A stretch of 64,000 nucleotides of DNA from CAIVVT01 sp963838205. GTDB taxonomy: Bacteria; Acidobacteriota; Terriglobia; Bryobacterales; Bryobacteraceae. Below the pieces are notes generated by a model. It was not told the origin of the DNA, made no database searches, and saw only the letters and a program-made list of their open reading frames with translations. Location of the stretch: the NCBI GenBank assembly GCA_963838205.1, contig CAWIQF010000009.1:248001-312000 (forward strand). The letters are read 5' to 3'. Each line of letters opens with the position of its first letter. Position 1 is the first letter of the stretch. Shown in pieces: positions 56,619-64,000 of this stretch. The position numbers were made by a program, and so were the translations under genes.

Positions 56619-57656
56619 ATGGGCGTCTTGACCCGCAAACAACGAGTTCTAGGAGCGTTCCGGCACGAGGCGGTGGACCGGCTACCGACGCAATCGAACT
56701 ACACGCTGGCCATGGGCATGAAGCTGGCCGGTCATTTTCAAATCCCGATCGAGGAGTTGCCGGACCGGCTGGACAATCACCTGGTGCGGGTCGATCTACA
56801 ACACGACCGGCGCATGAGCGATGACGGCCGCACGGCGTACGACTGGTGGGGCGCCGGGTGGAGCACGGAGACCGAGGGCTACTGGCACACGTTCAGCCCG
56901 TTGGCCGAGAGCGAGGAGTTGGACGCTTTCGCATGGCCCGATCCACAGGCGCCGCAGTTGTTCGACGGGGCGCGGCAAACCGAAGCGCAGCGGGGCGCGG
57001 AGTACTTCGTGGCGCCGAACCTGGGCATGTGCCTGTTCGAGCGGGCGTGGTCGCTGCGCGGCTTTGACCGGCTTCTGCTCGACTTCGCCGACCGGCCGGA
57101 GTGGGTGGAAGAACTGCTGGAACGGATCACCGGGATTCAAGTCGCTCTGATCCGGCGCTACATCGAAGCGGGCGTCGATGGCGGCTACTTCGGAGACGAC
57201 TACGGCGCTCAGCGCTCGATGCTGTTTTCTCCGCGGCTATGGCGCAGGATGTTCAAACCGCGACTGGCGCGCATGTTCGAGCCTTTCCGCGAGGCGGGGC
57301 GGCCGGTGATTCTGCACTCCGATGGCGATATCCGGGCGATCCTGCCGGACCTCGTGGAAATCGGCGTGACAGCGCTGAATCCGGTGCAGCCGGAGGTGCT
57401 GGAGCATGCGTGGCTGCAGAAGGAATACGGGGATCGGCTGGCGTTCTACGGCGGAATCTCGACGCAGGGCGTGCTGCCGTCGGGCACGCCGGAGGAAGTA
57501 CGAGCGGCCGCCGCCGAGTGCCTGCGCACGCTGGCGCCGCGAGGCACGGGGCTGATGATCGGGCCGTCGCACCGCATGCAAACGGACATTCCGGGCGCGA
57601 ATGTGGCGGCGATGTTGGAGGCTTTTCCGAGAGATGACGGAGGAAAGCCGCGATGA
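56619..57656 (+). CDS. Uroporphyrinogen decarboxylase-like (MtaA/UroD family) protein
   Basis: A 345-residue TIM-barrel protein of the UroD superfamily. N-terminal RVLGAFRHEAVDRLP and later segments ILHSDGDIRAILPDLVEIGV, FYGGISTQG are typical of the subgroup including corrinoid methyltransferases (MtaA) and many uncharacterised enzymes near sugar genes. It lacks the N-terminal RPVWxMRQAGR of true heme UroD, so heme synthesis is unlikely. The stop overlaps the galK start (ATGA), so the pair is coupled. Confidence 0.8.
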   Translation: MGVLTRKQRVLGAFRHEAVDRLPTQSNYTLAMGMKLAGHFQIPIEELPDRLDNHLVRVDLQHDRRMSDDGRTAYDWWGAGWSTETEGYWHTFSPLAESEELDAFAWPDPQAPQLFDGARQTEAQRGAEYFVAPNLGMCLFERAWSLRGFDRLLLDFADRPEWVEELLERITGIQVALIRRYIEAGVDGGYFGDDYGAQRSMLFSPRLWRRMFKPRLARMFEPFREAGRPVILHSDGDIRAILPDLVEIGVTALNPVQPEVLEHAWLQKEYGDRLAFYGGISTQGVLPSGTPEEVRAAAAECLRTLAPRGTGLMIGPSHRMQTDIPGANVAAMLEAFPRDDGGKPR

Positions 57657-58819
57657 CGGATGCGGATGTAGAACGGTTGCGGCTGATTGGCCGTCTGTTC
57701 GAAGAGCGTTTCGGTGGCCGGGCCGCGCTGGTGGCGCGTGCGCCGGGGCGGGTGGACTTGATGGGCAGCCACACCGACTACAACCTGGGGTATGTGCTGA
57801 CCCTGGCCATCAGCCGCGACACCTGGATCGCCGCACGGCCGCGCGACGATCGCAACGTCTGTGTTTATACGGCCAACCTCGATTTGCAGAATTGCTTCTC
57901 TCTGGACCGGATCGAACGCTCGGCTGACGGCGCGTGGAGCAACTATGTCCGCGGCGTGGCCTGGGCTCTCGAGAAGGAAGGACTGGAGCTGCGGGGCTTC
58001 GACGGTGTGATTCAAAGCACGGTGCCGTTGCGCAGCGGTCTGGGTTCGTCCGCCGCCCTGGAATGCGCCACGGCCGTGGTTTTTCAAGCCCTGGGCGGGT
58101 GGCAACTCGACGCGACGCGAATGGCCCAGTTGTGCCTGCGGGCCGAATGCGATTTTGTCGGCCTCAACTGCGGCATTCTCGACCAGTTCACATCCTGCGC
58201 GGGCCGCGATTCCTGCGCGTTGTTGCTCGATTGCAGGGACATTTCGAGCCGCCCGGTGCAACTCGACGCGGGACTGCGCGTGGTGATCTGCGACACGCGC
58301 GCGAAGCGTGAACTGTGCGGATCGGAGTATTCAGCGCGCCGCGAGCAGTGCGAGGAGGGAGCGCGGCAACTGGGCGTGGCGGCGTTGCGCGATGCGTCGC
58401 TCGAACAGCTCGAAGCCCAACGGCGGGAGCTGCCGGGCGACGTGGTTTACAAACGCTGCCGGTTCATTATCGAAGAGAATGCGCGGGTGCTCGAGCTGGC
58501 CCTGGTATTGAGCGGGGGCGACCGCGAGGCGATCGGGCGGCTGTGCGCCGAGTCGTTTCGGGGCGCCTGCGAGCTGTACGAGATCGGCGCTCCGGCCATG
58601 TCGTCGATGATGCAGGCGATGTTGGCCGCGCCGGGCATCATCGGTGCGCGCCAGGCCGGCGCGGGATTCGGGGGCTGCATGGTGGCGTTCGTGGAAGCGG
58701 ACGCGGTGGATCGGTTTGCGAGCGCGGTGCGGACCAGTTATGAGGCAGCGACGAATCGGCAGCCGGAGATCTACGCCGTGCGCGCCGCAGCGGGGGCGGG
58801 GCTCATCCAGGACGTCTGA
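57653..58819 (+). CDS. galK: Galactokinase
   Basis: A 388-residue GHMP kinase. The galactose signature ARAPGRVDLMGSHTDYNLGYV (starting near residue 28; one of the usual G-E-H-T-D residues reads G-S-H-T-D) is followed by the ATP loop LRSGLGSSAALECA and the C-terminal GAGFGGCMVAF. It phosphorylates galactose released by the GH42 enzymes. The Glu-to-Ser change in the signature is unusual and could alter sugar preference. Coupled by ATGA to the UroD-like gene. Confidence 0.88.
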   Translation: MTDADVERLRLIGRLFEERFGGRAALVARAPGRVDLMGSHTDYNLGYVLTLAISRDTWIAARPRDDRNVCVYTANLDLQNCFSLDRIERSADGAWSNYVRGVAWALEKEGLELRGFDGVIQSTVPLRSGLGSSAALECATAVVFQALGGWQLDATRMAQLCLRAECDFVGLNCGILDQFTSCAGRDSCALLLDCRDISSRPVQLDAGLRVVICDTRAKRELCGSEYSARREQCEEGARQLGVAALRDASLEQLEAQRRELPGDVVYKRCRFIIEENARVLELALVLSGGDREAIGRLCAESFRGACELYEIGAPAMSSMMQAMLAAPGIIGARQAGAGFGGCMVAFVEADAVDRFASAVRTSYEAATNRQPEIYAVRAAAGAGLIQDV

Positions 58820-58914
58820 GCCAGCGCGCATTGCTCGCAGGGAGAAACGGGTGGGCGAGCCGCGAACAGTGGCGCTGCCGCGACTGCCCGCGACTCGAAT
58901 CAACGGACGAAAGC

Positions 58915-60309
58915 TTACTGCTCGTATGTCGGCTGAGCCGGTATCGAGGCAAACGTCAGTCCTCTCTTCTGGAGGACCAGGACCGCGATCGGGGCCGTGC
59001 CCGTGAATTGGAGCCTGACGATCGGCACCAAGGGGAGACTGCTGAAAGTGCTCGCGCCAAAGAGGCCGTCGGAGGTTTGGGCCCAAGTCTGATTCGCGGC
59101 CAGACTCACGGTCTGATCGCCAAGCTGATTCCCGTTGACGTCGAACACCTTCACGTCCAGAGTCTGGGCGGAGCCGGACATGTTCTTGACGGCGAAGGAG
59201 CCCTGGCTCCCATCCGCAGTGGTTTCCTCAAAGGTGGAGGAGTAGGCGTTGACGGCCAGATCGACCCAGCTAACCGGCACAGTCACCGTCGCGTAGACGA
59301 CGTCGGCCGGACTGGTGTAGGTGTAGTCCTCCACGGCCTGGATTGTGTTCAACGAAAGGCCGTCTTTGGCCTCGGCCTGGACAAGAATCTGGCCGGCCGC
59401 GGCGGATGCCGAACCCGGGTTGGGGAAGTTGAAGCGCAGAGTGCCGTGCTTGGGCAGAATGCCGGTGGCAGAAGAATTTGCGTCCAGAGTAAGGGGCGCC
59501 CCGTTTAGCTGCGCGCTCGAAGGGGTGTACGGGAGGCCGGCCTGGTTCTCGACGGTGATCGAGATGGCTATGTCAGAGCTGGTCGGGTTGGTCAGCGTGA
59601 AGCCCGTGGACCAGTCGGCGCCAATCGTATACCAGTGCAGATAGCCGACTCGCCAGCAGGTGACGTATCCGGTCGGGCCCGCGGTGGCGGCCTGACTCAG
59701 AACCGCGAAGGGCAAGCACGCCGATTGATTGGCGGTGGGGATATCCCAATCTCCCAGCACCGACGCGCTGGCGAGAAACGTACCGGTGGCGTGGTCGACG
59801 AGATAGAAGCTCAGACCTGGAACAACTGACGCGCCGCTGTCCGCGGCCGAGCCGCTGGATCCGCCTGACGTGAACACCGGGCCAGTAGCGGATCCGGTGT
59901 GAATATCGACCGCCGAATAGCCCGGGGCGCTCCAGGCAACCGTCAGGGCGGTGACTCCCGCCGGCAGCGGATTAGGCGTCAGAGTGATGGTTGCCACGCT
60001 GGTCAGGGTGAGAGCCGCGAGGGTGTCGCTGGTGTTGGGGTCGACGAGATAAAAGACCTGACCCGGGGCGGCATATGGCCATGACGCCGACCCGGTGGGG
60101 CCGCCTGAGGCGAACAGAGTGCCCGTGGCCGAGCCAACGTAAACGTAGACTAGCGTGTGGCCCGGGGCGTTCCAGGAGATCGTGACTGTAGTGGTCCCCG
60201 CCGGCAGCGGATATGGGTTCAGGTTGTTCACGGTGAGGGTAGGCTGCGCCATGACGGGCACTGCCACTGCCAGCGCCAAGAGAAACACCCAGCTTGTGAT
60301 TTTTTTCAC
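58915..60309 (-). CDS. Secreted protein with two tandem beta-sandwich-like repeats, function unknown
   Basis: A 464-residue exported protein (signal peptide about 1-22, MKKITSWVFLLALAVAV). Two repeats of about 80 residues (about 23-104 and 105-190) each contain P-L-P-A-G, a W-x-A-P-G and a GSATG-x-F-x-SGG motif and end FYLVD. The remaining about 270 residues form an uncharacterised domain with TGFTLTNPTSSD and SFAVKNMSGSAQ, common in secreted acidobacterial proteins. The start is a GTG at 60309 with AAGGAG ten bases upstream. No enzyme motif is visible; adhesion or surface display is a guess. Confidence 0.72.
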   Translation of the reverse strand: MKKITSWVFLLALAVAVPVMAQPTLTVNNLNPYPLPAGTTTVTISWNAPGHTLVYVYVGSATGTLFASGGPTGSASWPYAAPGQVFYLVDPNTSDTLAALTLTSVATITLTPNPLPAGVTALTVAWSAPGYSAVDIHTGSATGPVFTSGGSSGSAADSGASVVPGLSFYLVDHATGTFLASASVLGDWDIPTANQSACLPFAVLSQAATAGPTGYVTCWRVGYLHWYTIGADWSTGFTLTNPTSSDIAISITVENQAGLPYTPSSAQLNGAPLTLDANSSATGILPKHGTLRFNFPNPGSASAAAGQILVQAEAKDGLSLNTIQAVEDYTYTSPADVVYATVTVPVSWVDLAVNAYSSTFEETTADGSQGSFAVKNMSGSAQTLDVKVFDVNGNQLGDQTVSLAANQTWAQTSDGLFGASTFSSLPLVPIVRLQFTGTAPIAVLVLQKRGLTFASIPAQPTYEQ

Positions 60310-60800
60310 TTGAATATGACTCCTTCGGGTCCTTGCGGCCTTACATCCACTATCCGACCGGGCCCGCTTCCCGTGCTCACTTCGCGCCAGCTTGGCGGGT
60401 TCTGGCAAGCGGCCTCGGGAGTGCCGCCAGCCAGGACGCCCGCGCAGCCGCGACGATTTCGCTAAGCAGCTCCACACGACTCGGCGCGAGGGCCGCAGGC
60501 TGATCAGTCAGATGCACGCTCAGCAGCGTGCGTTTCCTCAATCGTACCCCGGCGGTTCGCCCAGAGGCTGTAGCAAATCCCAGTCACGCCTCCTGTCCCG
60601 CGAAGCGCCCCCTCAGTTTACATGACAGGCTACGCGACCCGGCGGCCGACGGTATTCAAATTCCGGCCAACCAGCGAGGCTATCTATCAGTCTACCGCCA
60701 GTTCACAGCGGCGCAGCGGACCATGGCGCCGGCCAACCGGGGGCGCCGGGCTCACCCGACGGGCAGAGCAGAGCGCGCGGGAGCCGGTCCGCACGGCCAC
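60310..60800. other. Long intergenic region / leader of the secreted protein gene
   Basis: 491 bp without a convincing gene. One perfect hairpin (GCACGCT-CAGC-AGCGTGC at 60514-60531) is present. As the likely 5' leader of the secreted protein it could hold a structured regulatory RNA, but I could not match it to a known riboswitch. Confidence 0.4.
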
Positions 60801-61982
60801 CTACAGCGGCAGCACTTCTTCGCGCTGCGCGTCGAAATGCAGCGTCCGCCGCTCCTCGTAGGCCTGCACGGCCAGCAGGCAGGCCTGGGCCGAGCGGTGG
60901 CCGATATAGACATCGCCGTTGGGCAGCTTGCGGGTGCGGCAGCAATCGAGGAAATTGCGGACGTGCTGCTGGGTGATATCGCCGGGGAACTTCGCGATCA
61001 CGGGCTCGGCGCCTTTGCCCGCGGGGTGAAACTCGTAACGGTTGCGATTGACGTACAACCAGCCTTTCTCGCCGAAGAAGGTCACGCCGTACTCGGGTCC
61101 GCCGGTCACCGCGAGGGATTCAAAATGGACCGTAAAACCGGGATACGTGTAGAGCGCCGAGATCGTGTCGGGCGCCGTGCGGCCATCATGGAAATCGTAG
61201 AACACGCCGCCCTGGGCGGCGACCGACAGCGGCGCATCGACGCCGGTGAACATGTGCACGACGTCGATCCAGTGCGCTCCGAAGTCCGTCATCTTGCCGC
61301 CGCCGAAGTCGAGAAAGGCGCGGAAATCGAGGTATTGCGCCGGGTTCCAGTCGCGGTACTTCACGGGCCCCAGGAAGCGCACCCAATCGAGGTTCGTGGG
61401 CTTCTCGCGCGGCTCCACGGGCAGGGGACGCGGAATACCGGAGTTCCAGACGCACCAGACGTGCGTGAGCTTGCCCAGCAGTCCGCTCGAGACGAACTTG
61501 TCGCGCGCTTCGAGATACACCGTGCCGGAGCGCTGCTGCATGCCGACCTGGCAGATGCGCTGGTTCACGCGCGCGGCGCGCACAATTTCGGGACCGTCTT
61601 CGCGGCGGCTCACCAGCGGTTTCTCGCAATAAACGTCCTTGCCGGCGTTCAGCGCGTCGATGGCGACCCCTTTGTGCCAGTGGTCGGGGGTGCCGACGAG
61701 CACGGCGTCGAGTTGCTTGAGCTCGAGCAGCCGCCGATGGTCGGAGAAGGTCTGCGCGCCGGGGGCTTTCTGCAGTGCCTGGTCCACCTTGACGGCATAC
61801 ACGTCGCACAGCGCCCGCACCTCGATCTCGGCTTCCTTCTGAAAGAGGGACATTACATAGGACCCGCGCTCGCCGGTGCCGACGACGCCGAGGCCGACGC
61901 GATCGTTCGATCCGAGGACGCGGGAATAAGAGAGCGCCGTCAAGGCGCTGGCGCGGGCGAAATCGCGGCGGTTGAGGCTCAT
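60801..61982 (-). CDS. Gfo/Idh/MocA-family oxidoreductase 2, Tat-exported
   Basis: A 393-residue NAD(P)-dependent oxidoreductase. A twin-arginine leader (NRRDFARASALTALSYS), the Rossmann motif GVVGTGERGSYVM and the conserved Lys in YCEKPLVSRREDG are present; the substrate-domain motif is DFGGGKMTDFGAHWID. It is a paralogue of the enzyme at 43193 (same plan, DVYCEKP and GMQQRSG in both) but clearly distinct. It lies 44 bases downstream of a GH42 gene and likely processes the sugars it releases. Confidence 0.9.
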   Translation of the reverse strand: MSLNRRDFARASALTALSYSRVLGSNDRVGLGVVGTGERGSYVMSLFQKEAEIEVRALCDVYAVKVDQALQKAPGAQTFSDHRRLLELKQLDAVLVGTPDHWHKGVAIDALNAGKDVYCEKPLVSRREDGPEIVRAARVNQRICQVGMQQRSGTVYLEARDKFVSSGLLGKLTHVWCVWNSGIPRPLPVEPREKPTNLDWVRFLGPVKYRDWNPAQYLDFRAFLDFGGGKMTDFGAHWIDVVHMFTGVDAPLSVAAQGGVFYDFHDGRTAPDTISALYTYPGFTVHFESLAVTGGPEYGVTFFGEKGWLYVNRNRYEFHPAGKGAEPVIAKFPGDITQQHVRNFLDCCRTRKLPNGDVYIGHRSAQACLLAVQAYEERRTLHFDAQREEVLPL

Positions 61983-62026
61983 GGGTGGCTTCCTTCCGCC
62001 TGCGATTCTATCGAAACCGGCAGGTC

Positions 62027-64000
62027 TTACGCGGGCTGGTCGAGGATCAGACAGCGCACATCGAGGGGCGGGACTTTCACGCGCACGGTCTTGCCGACCA
62101 CATCGGCCGGCTCGCCGAGCAGGTCGGCGACGAGCGTGCGGCCTTCGAGCGGCACCAACTCCTCAACCGGATCTGCGCTGGTATTGAACAGAAACCAAGC
62201 CTGGAGGGTGTCCAACACGCGGCGGCGCCGCAACAGCCGGCCGGCGCGATCGGGCTTGACGCCGGCCTGAGTGAGCAGCGTCGTCAGCACCTTTTTGCCG
62301 TCGTCCCGGCCCGCCTCCACCGCCGCGCCGAGCAGCGTGCCGAGGAGGATCGCCTGGCCGTCGCCGAACCGGTTGCGCACGCCCGCCGCCTCACCTGCGA
62401 ACGCCAGGACGACCTCGGCGCCGTTGAGTTCGAGCGTTTGCAGACACCGTTCCGCGTCGATCGTAATGCCGGCCAGCGGACCCTGGCCCGCCAGGCGCGG
62501 CCGGGTCTTGCTGTCCGCCGCGAGGGTGTAGAGTCTGTTTGTGGCGGACGCCGAAGAGCTCTTTCAAGAGCGGCGCCATTTCGCCCGGGTAACCGAAACC
62601 AAAGCCGTCGAAACGGCCCGGGCAGGCTTCCGCAATCACGGTGCCACCGTTGTGCACGAACTCGCGCAACCGGCGAATGGTCTCCACTTCGAGTAGCCAG
62701 GGCATCGGCAACAAGACAACCCGCGGCTTGCCCGGCTTATCGGGCAGAAAGGCGGCGTCGGCGAAATCGACGGGAAAGCCCTCTTCAAACAGCGCCTTCC
62801 ACAGGCCGGCGGTCGTTTTCTCGAGCGCGGCAGCGTGCTCCGCGCCGGAGGCGTCGAAGAACTGATGCAGCCGCTCGCCGCACACGATGGCGGCCGCGGC
62901 GGGAGGCACAACTCCTTCCGTGAACAGGCGCGCGTGCTTCTGCAGCGCTTTGCCGATCCGGCCGGCTTCCGCGGCGCGGACCGTCGTGGTCCCTTCGAGA
63001 TCGAGCAAGCCGAAGCCGTAAGCCTCGCTCCAAAATGGCTCCGAGCGATGATTCCAATAGCAGATGCCACTCGAACCCGCGGCGATAGTGCCGAGCGTCC
63101 ACAGGCGAATGTCGCGCGGGCCGGGAACGCGGCCGGGCGTCAGGCCGCCGGAGGCGCGGCCGCCTTCGAGTTCGGCGGTCCAGAATTTGCCGCCCGGCCC
63201 TTTGGCGCGGCTGGCCGCGCGAATCAGGTCGAACTTCATCAGCACGCCGTTCCAGAACTGGCGGTAGCGGCGCTTGTGGATTTCGAGACGCCGCGCTTCG
63301 GCCGGCTCGCCGGGCTCGTCCAGATCGCCCCAGGAGGGGTAAGCCGAGGAACCGTACAGATCGACGGCTTCGGCCCAGCGCCAGTCCACGGTGGTGGCTA
63401 TCGAGGCGCCACCGGTGTGGGCCAGGATCGGCCGTTTGACCGGGTCGGCGCGGCGCACGGCGTCGCCTTTCCAGCGCAGCACCCAGGGCAGATAGACGCT
63501 GTCCATGAAGTGCCGCCAGTCGAACCACGACGGGACCGCGGCGAACAGGCGCGGCGGCTCGACTTCCTCCCAATCGCCGAAGGCGCTGCGCCAGGCGGCG
63601 TTGAGCTCTTCCAGCGTGGCGTAGTGCGTCTTCAAGTGATCGCGGTAAGCGGCCAGCGTGTGTGGGCAATAGCAGACGCCGAGGTGGCCGGGCCGCAGGT
63701 CGCCGAAGCCGATCTCCTGCCAGACGTTCCAGACCAGGATATTGTCAAAACGCGCCAGTCGGGCGACGGCGGCCTCGATGAAGCGTTCGGCGGCGGCGCG
63801 GGCGGTGGGGTGGTGCCAGCAGGGGCCGGGCTTGCCGTCGGAGGGCAACAGGTACGGCGTGGGATCGTTGTGCGGCTCGCCAGTCTCGTATTGCATCGAG
63901 GCGTCGGGGTACTTGCGCCACAGCCAGGCCGGCGCCTGTTCCATAGTGAAGCCGAAATAGACGCGCAGTCCGTTCTGGCGGGCATCCGCAATCACTTGCT
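62027..64000 (-). pseudogene. GH42-type beta-galactosidase 2, 5' end beyond window, one frameshift
   Basis: About 650 residues are visible; the start lies right of the window. The GH-A barrel has the acid/base in VWNVWQEIGFG and the nucleophile in FWTAELEGGRAS. The cysteine set CYCP may bind zinc as in some GH42. A Rossmann-like trimerisation domain (VVLLPMPWLLEV, FVHNGGTVIAEACPGRFDGF) follows. At 62531-62537 the frame shifts; beyond it LYTLAADSKTRPRLAG and the beta-sandwich tail continue to a TAA near 62027. Removing one base from GAGTCTG restores the frame. Confidence 0.85.

Noticed and set aside
60310..60800. Cobalamin or c-di-GMP riboswitch in the leader of the secreted protein
   Set aside because: Neither the B12 box nor the GEMM core could be matched; only a simple hairpin is supported.
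60528..62270. 580-codon forward frame antisense to the second Gfo/Idh/MocA gene
   Set aside because: No recognisable motif; the reverse strand encodes an intact oxidoreductase.

Overview
The window is GC-rich, densely coded bacterial chromosome. The mix of genes (GH127 and GH42 glycosidases, ribulokinase and galactokinase, Tat-exported Gfo/Idh/MocA oxidoreductases, secreted redoxin and M1 peptidase, an ECF sigma/anti-sigma pair, and dispersed GAGCCGCGA-type repeats) suggests a polymer-degrading Acidobacteriota of the Solibacter/Bryobacterales kind. This taxonomic guess is inference from gene content; no rRNA or tRNA gene was seen to anchor it. All calls come from reading and translating the sequence by hand, without database searches.

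Layout. 1-4.5 kb: a GH127 glycosidase cut by the window edge, a secreted Cu/Zn superoxide dismutase, a repeat-bearing gap, and an ECF sigma/anti-sigma operon divergent from a membrane protein with near mirror-image promoters. 4.7-9 kb: a XamI-like restriction-modification locus whose methylase 3' end is split by a 1748-bp IS1202-group (ISNCY) element with a 15-bp target duplication; the endonuclease gene is frameshifted. 9-12 kb: an MrfA-type repair helicase and a PilZ protein. 12.2-18.3 kb: a coupled operon of uvrA, a deoxyhypusine-synthase-like protein, a CPBP protease, mtnA and a redoxin. 18.4-23.1 kb: an acyltransferase/ACP/acyl-CoA ligase cluster, then a dehydratase and a 2-hydroxyacid dehydrogenase. 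23.3-28 kb: two zinc-ribbon membrane proteins, a methyltransferase, an aldo/keto reductase and a secreted esterase. 28-30 kb: an AT-richer island with nested inverted repeats, a 26-residue membrane peptide and a HigBA-type toxin-antitoxin pair. 30-35.3 kb: a MetE-like protein, a GH42 galactosidase and ribulokinase. 35.4-39.3 kb: CoA-binding protein, RluB-like pseudouridine synthase with a repeat tail, scpB and scpA. 39.3-44.4 kb: transporters, a Rid protein and an oxidoreductase. 44.5-55.4 kb: two carrier-protein operons, KAS II/ACP/polysaccharide deacetylase and MBOAT/SGNH/SGNH/ACP/KAS III-like, around an M1 aminopeptidase. 55.5-64 kb: MBL hydrolase, UroD-like/galK pair, a secreted repeat protein, a second Gfo/Idh/MocA oxidoreductase and a GH42 enzyme running off the edge.

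Themes. Arabinose- and galactose-releasing enzymes, an MFS carrier, araB and galK fit degradation of plant arabinogalactan-type polymers. Three separate acyl carrier proteins, each beside a different acyl-handling enzyme, point to dedicated acylation chemistry. The most interesting is the 49990-55409 operon: it resembles the Dlt/Pat/Alg surface O-acylation systems, but in place of a carrier-loading ligase it has a KAS III-fold protein whose catalytic Cys is Ser.

A quality caveat that is also a finding: seven genes contain nine frameshifts in total, and every one has the sense of a single extra base. Two resulting heptamers recur. Uncorrected assembly errors are a serious possibility, so the frameshifted genes should not be taken as dead without checking reads.
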